A program made the position numbers and the translations under genes. The notes below the pieces were generated by a model. The model was given only the letters and a program-made list of their open reading frames with translations, was not told the origin of the DNA and searched no databases. A stretch of 44,927 bases of DNA from an uncultured bacterium (GTDB lineage: Bacteria; Patescibacteriota; Minisyncoccia; Phycocordibacterales; UBA9973), in NCBI GenBank assembly GCA_903825255.1, contig CAIJZZ010000045.1:1-44927 (forward strand), in the 5' to 3' direction. Positions 23,950 through 30,738 of this stretch are shown here, in pieces. Positions within the stretch are counted from its first letter, which is position 1; each line of letters opens with the position of its first letter.

Positions 23950-23964
23950 AGCGCTCGATGCGCT
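23950..23964 (-). terminator. +1 hairpin with T-run in the fusA leader
   Basis: AGCGC, loop ATCGA, GCGCT, then TTTTAATATT on the minus strand; it begins at the predicted start site. Confidence 0.55.
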
Positions 23965-23970
23965 CTCCAT

Positions 23971-23999
23971 AATATATAACAAGTGACCTCATTTTGCAA
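23971..23999 (-). promoter_or_regulatory. fusA promoter
   Basis: Minus-strand TTGCAA (23994-23999), 17-bp spacer, TATATT (23971-23976). Confidence 0.65.
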
Positions 24000-24002
24000 A
24001 TA

Positions 24003-24041
24003 AAAAATTCTATAACATATTTAATGCGTTATAGAATTTTT
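24003..24041 (-). terminator. Intrinsic terminator after the 58-aa gene
   Basis: The stem AAAAATTCTATAAC and its complement surround an 11-nt loop, with flanking A and T runs. It ends the small gene before the fusA promoter. Confidence 0.8.
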
Positions 24042-24061
24042 ACTAATTTAACCAATTATCC

Positions 24062-24238
24062 TCAATGATCATACACCTCATGACGAACTTTTCTTTCAAT
24101 TTCCTCAGTACTTTGTATTTCATTTATTCCCGTTAGTAAATCATCTTTAATTTCTGGTTTTATAGAATCACCAGAATTTTTTATGATTTCCTTTAACTGC
24201 TCTATTTTACCCTTTAAACTTCCTCTATATTCCCACAT
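24062..24238 (-). CDS. Small hypothetical protein (58 aa)
   Basis: MWEYRGSLKGKIEQLKEIIK at the start and a charged end ERKVRHEVYDH; helical, no cysteine pairs. A possible promoter TTGAAA-17 bp-TAAATA ends 8 nt before the ATG, and a terminator follows the stop, so it looks like a complete monocistronic unit. Function unknown. Confidence 0.5.
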   Translation of the reverse strand: MWEYRGSLKGKIEQLKEIIKNSGDSIKPEIKDDLLTGINEIQSTEEIERKVRHEVYDH

Positions 24239-24328
24239 AATAACAATATTTAATTAATACTCTAAAAAATTTCAAATTCTCCCCAAATCCTACCACTTCA
24301 TAGGAATTTGTAAAGGGAAAAAATTAAT

Positions 24329-24360
24329 TTACATATATACGCCATGGCTGATATATGTAA
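24329..24360. repeat. Near-perfect 32-bp palindrome downstream of the Cas2-like gene
   Basis: TTACATATAT arms around a GCCATGGC centre, with a two-base mismatch in the arms. It lies 4 bp after the stop codon and is followed by a T-run on the minus strand, so it could terminate the gene. The core ATAYACGCCATGG is shared with the upstream palindrome at 24758-24789. Confidence 0.8.
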
Positions 24361-24364
24361 TACA

Positions 24365-24739
24365 TCACATTGTTTTCTTTTTACTATCGTAAGGCTTAGC
24401 CAATTTGAAGGTTTTAAAATTATCCTCTATTTTTATTTCTTTAAGATATTCTAAAAAGTCTTTCGGTAATGGTGAAGGACCCACCCACACACTTTTTTGA
24501 ATCATTACATATCCAAACTTTATTAAATGTCTTCTAAACCAATCTCTTTCTTTTTTTAATTCAAAAGGAATATCATACATAACAATTAAATTTTTTAGAG
24601 AATTTTTATCAAAGGGAGACAAAAAGGTAAGATGGTAAAATTTTCTTTTTCTATCTTTCTTTTTTATGCGACTTTTATATTTACCTTCTAAAATTGGCAA
24701 ACCAAAAGAGTTTACCTTTATTCCTTTATATGTGGCCAT
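24365..24739 (-). CDS. Solitary Cas2/PaaX-C-like protein
   Basis: 124 aa. From residue 51 the sequence LIVMYDIPFELKKERDWFRR then HLIKFGYVMIQKSVWVGP matches the Cas2 ferredoxin-like fold and the related C-terminal domain of PaaX regulators: the YDIP strand with the Asp that is catalytic in active Cas2, an Arg pair, and QKSVW. The N-terminal 50 residues are basic (YKSRIKKKDRKRKFY) and not a recognisable helix-turn-helix. No cas1, other cas gene or CRISPR array is in the window. The start at 24739 is chosen because TATAAT lies exactly 6 nt upstream. It is bracketed by two large palindromes, suggesting autoregulation or a role on those DNA sites. Confidence 0.8.
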   Translation of the reverse strand: MATYKGIKVNSFGLPILEGKYKSRIKKKDRKRKFYHLTFLSPFDKNSLKNLIVMYDIPFELKKERDWFRRHLIKFGYVMIQKSVWVGPSPLPKDFLEYLKEIKIEDNFKTFKLAKPYDSKKKTM

Positions 24740-24745
24740 ATATAA

Positions 24746-24751
24746 ATTATA
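24746..24751 (-). promoter_or_regulatory. -10 box of the Cas2-like gene (leaderless, no -35)
   Basis: Minus-strand TATAAT 6 nt before the ATG. The -35 position (24769-24774) reads ATGGCG, not a -35 hexamer, and is the centre of the upstream palindrome, so a protein bound there would meet RNA polymerase directly. Confidence 0.6.
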
Positions 24752-24757
24752 TATCAA

Positions 24758-24789
24758 ATGCACATATACGCCATGGCGTATATGTGCAT
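24758..24789. repeat. Perfect 32-bp palindrome (candidate operator) upstream of the Cas2-like gene
   Basis: Every base from 24758 to 24773 pairs with 24774-24789; the centre is CGCCATGGCG and the arms are ATGCACATATA. Perfect symmetry over 32 bp is far beyond chance. It lies between two genes and covers the -35 region of the Cas2-like promoter. Confidence 0.9.
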
Positions 24790-24804
24790 AATTTATTTAT
24801 TTAA

Positions 24805-25305
24805 TTATTTTTTTACAACAGAATCTATCTGAGGAGCTGGCTCGTTAAGAACTAACGACTCTTCTTCAACTTTTTTTGAAAAAACAAAAAGAGAACTTAT
24901 AGTACCTAAAAAGAATAGTATATTGGGTACAAACCCTAAAACTGAAATTATCGGAAAGGGTATCCCCATAAGACTTCCATAAATAATTGAAAACATAAAA
25001 ACACTTGTATCAGAAACCCCACCTACAGAGGCCGCCCAAAATAAACTAGCTAACATACTTATTATAAAAATACCTATAGAGATTTTAGCCTTTTTTAATT
25101 TATTTTTAATTAATAAAAAATAAACCGAAAGCAATAATGAACAACAGAAAAAATAGTAAATTGTTTGCAAAAAAGTATTGTTGTCTGGTATTTCAGCATT
25201 CTCAAAAAAGTACTTGCCAAAAGTGAACCAAATAAAAATAAAAGTTAAATAAAAACCAGAGATTGCTCCAATCAAAACCGATCTTTTTATTGTTTTTAAT
25301 TTCAT
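24805..25305 (-). CDS. Four-helix membrane protein
   Basis: 166 aa with four predicted membrane segments (about residues 9-27, 47-65, 73-93 and 116-143) and a Glu/Ser/Pro-rich cytosolic tail. No known family. TATAAT lies exactly 6 nt before the ATG, so its mRNA is probably leaderless; the rpsG terminator is directly upstream. Confidence 0.65.
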   Translation of the reverse strand: MKLKTIKRSVLIGAISGFYLTFIFIWFTFGKYFFENAEIPDNNTFLQTIYYFFCCSLLLSVYFLLIKNKLKKAKISIGIFIISMLASLFWAASVGGVSDTSVFMFSIIYGSLMGIPFPIISVLGFVPNILFFLGTISSLFVFSKKVEEESLVLNEPAPQIDSVVKK

Positions 25306-25311
25306 AGTTCA

Positions 25312-25317
25312 ATTATA
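25312..25317 (-). promoter_or_regulatory. -10 box, leaderless type
   Basis: Perfect TATAAT, then TGAACT, then ATG on the minus strand. The -35 region overlaps the rpsG terminator stem and is not recognisable. Confidence 0.55.
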
Positions 25318-25330
25318 ACAAAATATAAAC

Positions 25331-25354
25331 AAAAATCCCCTTGCGGGGATTTTT
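25331..25354 (-). terminator. Intrinsic terminator after rpsG
   Basis: AAAAATCCCC, loop GCAA, GGGGATTTTT on the minus strand followed by GTTTATATTTTG. Confidence 0.9.
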
Positions 25355-25373
25355 TAGTATGTAAAATTTTGGT

Positions 25374-25844
25374 CTACCAGGCGAAGTGGGCGAAGGCTTT
25401 GTTGGCTTCAGCCATCTTGTGAGTATCTTCTTTTTTCTTGATAGCCGCACCTTCGTTCTTAGATGCTAAGATAAGTTCTTCGGCGAGTTTGATATGCATT
25501 GGTTGTCCCTTTTTACTACGAGCAGCATCGCGAATCCAGCGCATTGCGAGCATGAGTCGGCGTTCTGGGCGAACTTCACGAGGCACTTGGTAGTTCGCAC
25601 CTCCGATTCTCTTGGAACGTACTTCTGTTAGTGGTCCTGCATTTTTCATGGCTAAGTCAAAAACCTCAAGTGGATTTGGGTTGCCAGTCTTTTCTTTGAT
25701 CACATCAAAAGCTTTGTACATGACCTTGCGGGCAGTTTCTTTCTTGCCGGACCACATGGTGTAGTTAATAAACTTCTCAAGTTTTTGAGAGTTATAAACA
25801 AAGTCTGGTTTTACTATATTTCGATTTTTTACTTTTCTTCGCAT
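25374..25844 (-). CDS. rpsG: 30S ribosomal protein uS7
   Basis: Head-nucleating small-subunit protein, 156 aa, normal length. MRRKVKNRNIVKPD, FDLAMKNAGPLTEVRSKRIGGANYQVPREVRPERR (given in pieces) and LAEELILASKNEGAAIKKKEDTHKMAEANKAFAH-type end are typical. 25 bp after rpsL, as in the str operon; the operon then ends at a terminator instead of continuing into fusA. Confidence 0.98.
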   Translation of the reverse strand: MRRKVKNRNIVKPDFVYNSQKLEKFINYTMWSGKKETARKVMYKAFDVIKEKTGNPNPLEVFDLAMKNAGPLTEVRSKRIGGANYQVPREVRPERRLMLAMRWIRDAARSKKGQPMHIKLAEELILASKNEGAAIKKKEDTHKMAEANKAFAHFAW

Positions 25845-25869
25845 GTTATTTTAATTCTTATTTAAATTT

Positions 25870-26289
25870 TTATTTAGCTGCTTTAGGTCTCTTATTTCCG
25901 TAGAGTGATCGTCCTTGTCGGCGCTTTTCGACTCCTTGAGTATCGAGCACACCGCGAACGATGTGATATCGAACTCCGATCAAGTCTTTCACACGTCCAC
26001 CACGGAGCATGACCACTGAGTGTTCTTGTAAATTATGTCCTTCTCCTGGAATATAAGCTGTGACTTCCATGCCGTTGGTCAAACGCACTCTCGCAATCTT
26101 TCGAAGAGCGGAGTTTGGTTTCTTTGGTGTAGTAGTGGTAACTTTTGTGCAAACTCCTCTTTTAAATGGAGCAGGGAAATAAACTGGTCTGTTTTTAAGA
26201 ACATTAAAACCACGCGCTAATGCCACCGCTTTAGATTTCTTGCGGGTTTTACTTCTATTTTTCTTTACTAATTGGTTTATAGTTGGCAT
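25870..26289 (-). CDS. rpsL: 30S ribosomal protein uS12
   Basis: Decoding-centre protein, 139 aa. [14 protein letters not shown] start, [22 protein letters not shown] with the Lys target of streptomycin resistance (TPKKPNS, wild-type form), [31 protein letters not shown] and [16 protein letters not shown] (in pieces). Slightly long because of a [20 protein letters not shown] insertion common in many bacteria. First gene of its operon. Confidence 0.98.
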   Translation of the reverse strand: MPTINQLVKKNRSKTRKKSKAVALARGFNVLKNRPVYFPAPFKRGVCTKVTTTTPKKPNSALRKIARVRLTNGMEVTAYIPGEGHNLQEHSVVMLRGGRVKDLIGVRYHIVRGVLDTQGVEKRRQGRSLYGNKRPKAAK

Positions 26290-26315
26290 ACAGTGATTTA
26301 AATATGTAAAACAAA

Positions 26316-26331
26316 AGAGTCCAAAGACTCT
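26316..26331 (-). terminator. 5' hairpin with T-run in the rpsL leader
   Basis: AGAGTC, loop TTTG, GACTCT, then TTTGTTTT on the minus strand. It starts about 10 nt after the predicted start. No other terminator lies between the surface-protein stop at 26380 and rpsL. Confidence 0.55.
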
Positions 26332-26347
26332 AAGAAGACACTAGAGT

Positions 26348-26376
26348 AGATTACTACAAGACTTTAAAAAAAGCAA
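26348..26376 (-). promoter_or_regulatory. rpsL promoter (probable)
   Basis: Minus-strand TTGCTT (26371-26376), 17-bp spacer, TAATCT (26348-26353). It is 3 bp after the stop codon of the upstream gene. Confidence 0.5.
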
Positions 26377-26379
26377 ATA

Positions 26380-28659
26380 TTATATTTTAAATACTTTGTT
26401 TAATACTCCTTTAGTCACTTTTAAGGATTCTGAAGTATAAATCAAAGAATAAGAACCGTCTTCATTTTTCTTTTGAATCTTCACATAATAGTTCCCGTTC
26501 GGTACTAAAATATGATAGTGTCCATTTTGGTCAGCTGCTTTGTGTGCAATCTCTACGTTGGTTTCAAAAGAATACACATTGATTAAAGCAAAGGAAAGAG
26601 GAATATCATTTTGATCTAAAATTTTACCACGAGCTTTTTGTTTAAAATTAGTTCGTCGGAAAATAAAGATAATGATATATAGACCGAAAATTATTAAATT
26701 AAATCTTTCCGGAGAAACGATCAGAGCAAGAGCGGCTGCGGTAAAACCTAGACTAAATAACCAATTAGAAAGACGGGCAACAAAGAGTTCTCTTTTGGAA
26801 TAAAAGCGGAAAATTTTGTCCTTGTTTTTAGCAAATTCATTCCAATCAAATTTAAGTGAATCCATCGGAATATTTTTTACAATCACTTCTTCTCTACCAA
26901 CATTTAAGTAATCACCAAAATATAGATCCTTATATAATTCATCACTGAAATTATTGGATAAGGTTCTAGATGGAAAAGTATAATTAGTCTTTTTCGGTAC
27001 TACTTTATAAGCTCCTGGTTGTACTAAAAATCCGTAACGTCCATCGATGTCTGTGATAGAAGAAGCGACTTCGGCTCCTTCTAAATTAATCAAGGATACA
27101 TAGACTGGGTCAAGGGGTTGTTTAGTGATAGAGTCATAAACTGTGCCCCAAGGTTTTTTACGTTTTCTGATACCTAAAGCAGTTAAGAACATAGACCAGC
27201 CACGGAGAGAGGCGAGAGCGACGTCTGGTATAGAGATAGGGTTTAGAGCAAGTAGTGCACCGGTGGAAACAGTGACTCCTGTAGCCACAGTAGTGACTGA
27301 AGCAATTTTTAATCCATTATGGATTTTCTGAACAGTTGGAGCTGAAAACTTTTTAGCTATGTAATTATTGATTGGAGAAGTGGCAGATTCGATAGAGGAT
27401 AGGATGGAATTGTCTACAAAATTCACAATTGGATTAGAAGAATTAGAGATTAAAGAAGAGATAATGGGTGGAATTTCAGCTGTGGGGGTTTGTGAAATAG
27501 GACCAACACAATTTCCTAATTGTGTACAATTTTTATCTGTTAATAAAACACATTGACCATTTTTTAAAATATAACCATCTGGAGCTTTTGATTGAAATCC
27601 AGGAATATTCGGACAAAAATCAACTGTCGGTAAAACACAATCACCATTTTGCATAATATATCCATCCGGAACTTTTAATTGCATACCAGAAATATTTGGA
27701 CAAAAATCAATTGGTAGAACACATTTACCGTTTTCTAAAACATAACCGTCTGGAACTTTTGCTTGTTCACCAGAAATATTCGGACAAAAATCAGTAGTTG
27801 GAGTTACACAATTTCCACCTATCATTAAAAATCCATTTGGAATTTCAGATTGCATACCAGGAATATTAGGACAAATATCAACGGGTTTTAATAAAACACA
27901 TTGACCATTTTCCAAAACATAACCGTCTGGAACGATTTTTTGATTGCCTGCAAAGTTTGGACAAATATCTACCGTCGGTATAACACAATTTCCATTTTCG
28001 ACTACATAACCATTTGGAACATCTCCTTGAAAACCATCTAAGTTCGGACAAGAATCAACTTTGGCTAAAACACATTTACCGTCCTCTAAGATATACCCAT
28101 CAGACACAATTAATTGATCACCAGAAATATTAGGACAAAGATCTTTTAAGGGAGAGGTAGTTCCACTACCGCCACTAACAGTGACGGGCCTCCAACTTGT
28201 TTTTACGCAAGTATTTGAACCTGGACAATAAAATTTAATCCAACCATAATTTTGTGCCCAAGCATAACCAGAAAATTCACCTAAAATATTAATTGAAACT
28301 CCACCATGAGGTGGTCTAAAATTTATCCACCCTGTATTTTGTCCCCAAGCATAACCGCTCAAGGTTCCAGAAGCTGTATTTTTTACTCCTTGATTATTGG
28401 GTGCTAAATTAATCCAACCGATATTTTCTCCCCAAAGATTTCCAATTAAAGCTGAATCATTGACGCTGACTGGTGTGCCAGTACCGGATGATATTTTCCA
28501 ATTAATACTGCTACCTGTGGTACAACCGATATTTGAACAAAGAAAAGAAGTGTGACTAGAAGCATCAATAGTACCAGTATTAGCATTTACTTTAAAAGCA
28601 AAAAAAATCGAAAAAAATATTAGAAGAAAAGGAAATATTTGTCTTAAAAATTTATTCAT
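26380..28659 (-). CDS. Large secreted or membrane-anchored repeat protein with two CnaB-like domains
   Basis: 759 aa. Signal peptide at residues 1-27. Residues about 75-145 hold three WG-x-N-x-GWI repeats (NLWGENIGWINL, YAWGQNTGWINF, YAWAQNYGWIKF). Residues 174-374 hold seven repeats of about 29 aa of the form CPN-x-x-G-x-Q-x-x-VPDGY-x-LENG-x-CV, with two Cys each, likely disulphide-linked. After a Ser/Ile-rich region come a possible membrane segment (about 455-475), a carboxypeptidase-regulatory/CnaB-like domain (504-560), two membrane segments (632-667) and a second such domain (676-730). This points to a cell-surface protein with both exposed and membrane parts; function in adhesion or host contact is inferred. 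Confidence 0.8.
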   Translation of the reverse strand: MNKFLRQIFPFLLIFFSIFFAFKVNANTGTIDASSHTSFLCSNIGCTTGSSINWKISSGTGTPVSVNDSALIGNLWGENIGWINLAPNNQGVKNTASGTLSGYAWGQNTGWINFRPPHGGVSINILGEFSGYAWAQNYGWIKFYCPGSNTCVKTSWRPVTVSGGSGTTSPLKDLCPNISGDQLIVSDGYILEDGKCVLAKVDSCPNLDGFQGDVPNGYVVENGNCVIPTVDICPNFAGNQKIVPDGYVLENGQCVLLKPVDICPNIPGMQSEIPNGFLMIGGNCVTPTTDFCPNISGEQAKVPDGYVLENGKCVLPIDFCPNISGMQLKVPDGYIMQNGDCVLPTVDFCPNIPGFQSKAPDGYILKNGQCVLLTDKNCTQLGNCVGPISQTPTAEIPPIISSLISNSSNPIVNFVDNSILSSIESATSPINNYIAKKFSAPTVQKIHNGLKIASVTTVATGVTVSTGALLALNPISIPDVALASLRGWSMFLTALGIRKRKKPWGTVYDSITKQPLDPVYVSLINLEGAEVASSITDIDGRYGFLVQPGAYKVVPKKTNYTFPSRTLSNNFSDELYKDLYFGDYLNVGREEVIVKNIPMDSLKFDWNEFAKNKDKIFRFYSKRELFVARLSNWLFSLGFTAAALALIVSPERFNLIIFGLYIIIFIFRRTNFKQKARGKILDQNDIPLSFALINVYSFETNVEIAHKAADQNGHYHILVPNGNYYVKIQKKNEDGSYSLIYTSESLKVTKGVLNKVFKI
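27538..28140 (-). repeat. Seven tandem Cys-Pro-Asn coding repeats
   Basis: DNA for residues 174-374 of the surface protein: seven units of 84-90 bp. Units 3, 5, 6 and 7 are most alike, suggesting recent duplication within the array. Confidence 0.8.
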
Positions 28660-28728
28660 AAATATATTAAGTATTATAACTCATTTAAAAATGCAAAAAA
28701 AGGGACAAGGTTATATTAGGGGATAAAC

Positions 28729-29352
28729 TTAAAAACTAAAATAAAAGAATTTTTTTAAACTACGCCAAAATAAACGGTAAATAAAATATAGATAAATTAA
28801 AATAGTTAAAATAAACGGAAAATCAGGTATAGTAAACGAAGCGAAAGGAATATTAGAAAAAAAATTTATTACTGCAAGTTCATAATGCAAAAATAAATAT
28901 GAGATAAAACCAAGCGGCACTGCGAGTATATAGGAGAGAAGCCCCACAAAACCTGTCAGAAAGCCAAGCAACATCGTAAAAGGGATAAAAGGTAGAATTA
29001 AAAAATTCGCTGGCAATGCCACTACTGAAAGATTCCCCATTTTATATAAAATAAATGGCAAGACTAAGATATATGCCGCACAGGTCACTGTCGTGATGTC
29101 TCGCAATTGAAATCTTTTAGTGACCCAAGTGAAATATTTTTCAATTCTTGGTGCCAAGAAAATCACTGCCACTGTCGCAATAAAAGAAAGTTGAAATGAC
29201 ACATCATATACCAGTAAAAATGGATTAATGAGAATCATGAAAAACAAAGCGAGGATGAGCGCCCGCGCGACATCATAATTCCTGCCAGTCGCGCGGGCCA
29301 CGAGTGCAAGTGTCGCCATAACCCCCGCTCGAATGGCCGTAATGGTTGTCCT
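28729..29352 (-). pseudogene. comEC: 5'-truncated ComEC/Rec2 competence channel fragment
   Basis: The frame encodes the C-terminal competence domain of ComEC: TAIRAGVMATLALVARATGR, NPFLLVYDVSFQLSF and NLSVVALPANFLILPFIPF, with about seven membrane segments. ComEC proteins are normally 500-800 aa; here about 200 aa remain. The frame is closed upstream by TGA at 29353-29355, just where the conserved segment (normally SP-x-x-RA-x-x-MA) should continue, and no ComEC sequence is seen beyond. So the gene was cut by a rearrangement or the contig is misjoined here. An 11-bp GC-rich inverted repeat (29261-29271/29288-29298) lies in its coding sequence. Confidence 0.8.
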
Positions 29353-29373
29353 TCAAAAATCTTTTTAGTATAT

Positions 29374-29541
29374 ATGAAGATACCCTTAATTAGCTTTAAG
29401 GAGATCCAAAAACAAGATAATCCTAGAAGGTCCAAGCATTTCAAGAATTTTCCAATGAAAATATCCCTTGATACACTATCCAATCAAAAAGCACGAAGTA
29501 TGTCAGCTATTTCACGTATAAATTTAGATTCTCATAATTAA
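29374..29541 (+). CDS. Possible small ORF (55 aa)
   Basis: Plus-strand frame beginning MKIPLISFKEIQKQDNPRRS and ending RINLDSHN. Basic, no recognised family, no convincing promoter or ribosome site. Listed because it is the only frame filling the DNA directly after the comEC break; it may be chance. Confidence 0.25.
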   Translation: MKIPLISFKEIQKQDNPRRSKHFKNFPMKISLDTLSNQKARSMSAISRINLDSHN

Positions 29542-29627
29542 TTACTTTATATCCCCTAGTTGAAGTTATTAAAGCTGTCACTGCCCAGCGATATTTTTAA
29601 TTTTATTTTTTTAATATTAAATGCAAT

Positions 29628-29656
29628 TTGTTTTTTATTTTTTTCTATGCTATAAT
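29628..29656 (+). promoter_or_regulatory. Strong promoter of the candidate structured RNA
   Basis: TTGTTT (29628-29633), 17-bp T-rich spacer, perfect TATAAT (29651-29656). A 26-codon ORF starts at 29665 (MIEKVSRRKM...), 8 nt after the box, but overlaps the first hairpin, so either a leader peptide or a non-coding RNA could follow. Confidence 0.65.
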
Positions 29657-29662
29657 ATATCC

Positions 29663-30150
29663 ATATGATAGAAAAAGTTAGTCGTCGAAAGATGATCAAC
29701 TTTACTCCCTGTTATGTTAAGTTAAGTTGCGTTAGGTTAAGTTAAGTGAAACCTGAGGGATCGTGGGAGCATTTGCTTAATTGCGAAGTCAACCCAGCCC
29801 TTGGATGCTATTAAAATGACTTCCCCTGATGCGACTTCGACAGCATTCGAAGTTCGAAGGAACTAGTTTATTATGGACCATATACATAGTAAATTGATTC
29901 CTTCGACAGGTAGCAACTTGAAGGAACCTAACGCATTATTGTGGCCGACTCTTCTCGTAGTACAGATGCCCCTATCAAACGACTTGAAAATTACAGTCTA
30001 AGCTTGGGAAACACATAACATCAATATAGTATCTTCCTAAATAAAGGATAAAAGATATGAGACACTTCCGCAGGTGAATACACCACAGGATATAAAGCGT
30101 AAAAAAATATAGCAATTCCCATTCTAGTCTCGGAAGAGGTTTTAAACAAA
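29663..30150 (+). ncRNA. Candidate structured non-coding RNA (unidentified)
   Basis: No convincing protein is encoded between 29353 and 30341; this part holds a good promoter and several strong helices. Helix 1: 29674-29686 with 29691-29703, 13 positions with one mismatch and two G-U pairs, closed by the tetraloop GAAA. Helix 2: GAAGTCA (29785-29791) with TGACTTC (29817-29823). Helix 3: TCGAAGGAA (29854-29862) with TTCCTTCGA (29898-29906), enclosing a further 9-bp stem (29867-29875/29885-29893). The motif CGAAGTC/GACTTCG recurs, allowing alternative pairings. I could not match it to tmRNA, RNase P, SRP or 6S RNA, nor to a group I or II intron. The 3' end is uncertain. Confidence 0.45.
29711..29750 (+). 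repeat. Pentanucleotide repeat tract
   Basis: Eight consecutive 5-mers, each beginning GT: GTTAT, GTTAA, GTTAA, GTTGC, GTTAG, GTTAA, GTTAA, GTGAA. It lies between helices 1 and 2 of the candidate RNA. Confidence 0.8.
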
Positions 30151-30341
30151 CTTTAAACAATATATACGAATACGAAATGCTAAATAATATAAATATTATT
30201 CAAAAAGCGAAACTCGCTGTTGCATAACCACGTAATTTATAATTTTCAAATAAAAAATATCATAATTAGAAACTTCAAACTCCGAACTTACATATAAAGT
30301 AAGAAGTTTAATATTCCTTGTTAAAATAAAAAGATTCTCAA

Positions 30342-30494
30342 TCAATTATTCTTTTTATTTACTTCTTCTAACCACGAATAAAACAATATCTCAGCCATTT
30401 TGTCTTGAATTTCTCTAGCTTTTAGTATCTCTGATTCGGATAATTTTTGCACTAAAGGCCCTAATGCTTTTTTATATTCTTCGAGAGAGATCAT
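30342..30494 (-). CDS. Small helical protein coupled to the GIY-YIG gene (50 aa)
   Basis: The product begins MISLEEYKKALGPLVQKLSE and ends EEVNKKNN. Its ATG overlaps the stop region of the GIY-YIG gene by 4 nt, a sign of translational coupling. All-helical and charged, like small antitoxin or partner proteins, but no family recognised. Last gene of the riboswitch-headed operon. Confidence 0.6.
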   Translation of the reverse strand: MISLEEYKKALGPLVQKLSESEILKAREIQDKMAEILFYSWLEEVNKKNN

Positions 30495-30736
30495 TTGTTT
30501 TTAATTAAATCTAATTTTTTATCTCTTTTTAATCTCTTAATTCTAGCTTCTTCCTTTGAGGCCATGGATCTGTTTTTAAACTTTTTAGAATAAACCAATT
30601 TAACTGGTCTTCTAGAAGAAGTATATTTTGCACCTAGTTTGCTAGTGCTATGTTCTGTAATTCTACGTTTCAAGTCTGTAGTAATTCCAGTATATAAAGT
30701 CTTATCAGCACATTTAAGAATATAAAGGTAATACAT
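30491..30736 (-). CDS. GIY-YIG domain protein (UvrC/YhbQ-like)
   Basis: An 81-aa single-domain GIY-YIG nuclease family member: YYLYILKCADKTLYTGITTDLKRRITEH holds the YxYIL and YTG-x-T strands and the catalytic Arg in LKRRI; KKEEARIKRLKR-like helix (KEEARIKRLKRDKKLDLI) closes the fold. Most proteins of this size have unknown biological roles. It begins 2 nt after the zeta-like gene and overlaps the next small gene, so it is in the same operon. Confidence 0.9.
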   Translation of the reverse strand: MYYLYILKCADKTLYTGITTDLKRRITEHSTSKLGAKYTSSRRPVKLVYSKKFKNRSMASKEEARIKRLKRDKKLDLIKNK

Positions 30737-30738
30737 GA

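Noticed and set aside
24365-24739. CRISPR-Cas locus, because of the Cas2-like protein
   Set aside because: No direct-repeat/spacer array and no cas1 or effector gene is found anywhere in the window; the protein is also close to the PaaX C-terminal domain.
29235-29483. 82-aa minus-strand ORF spanning the comEC break
   Set aside because: Its 3' part is comEC read in the wrong frame, so it is a shadow created at the junction.
29663-30150. tmRNA, because of TTCGACAG motifs and an AAAAAGTTAGTC segment
   Set aside because: No tag ORF ending in an Ala-rich peptide, no acceptor stem with CCA end and no T-arm could be found; left as unidentified.
29940-30180. Group I intron core (AAAGATATGAGAC and GAGACTAGAAT-like segments)
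   Set aside because: The P/Q/R/S elements do not occur in the right order on either strand, and no flanking exon is visible.
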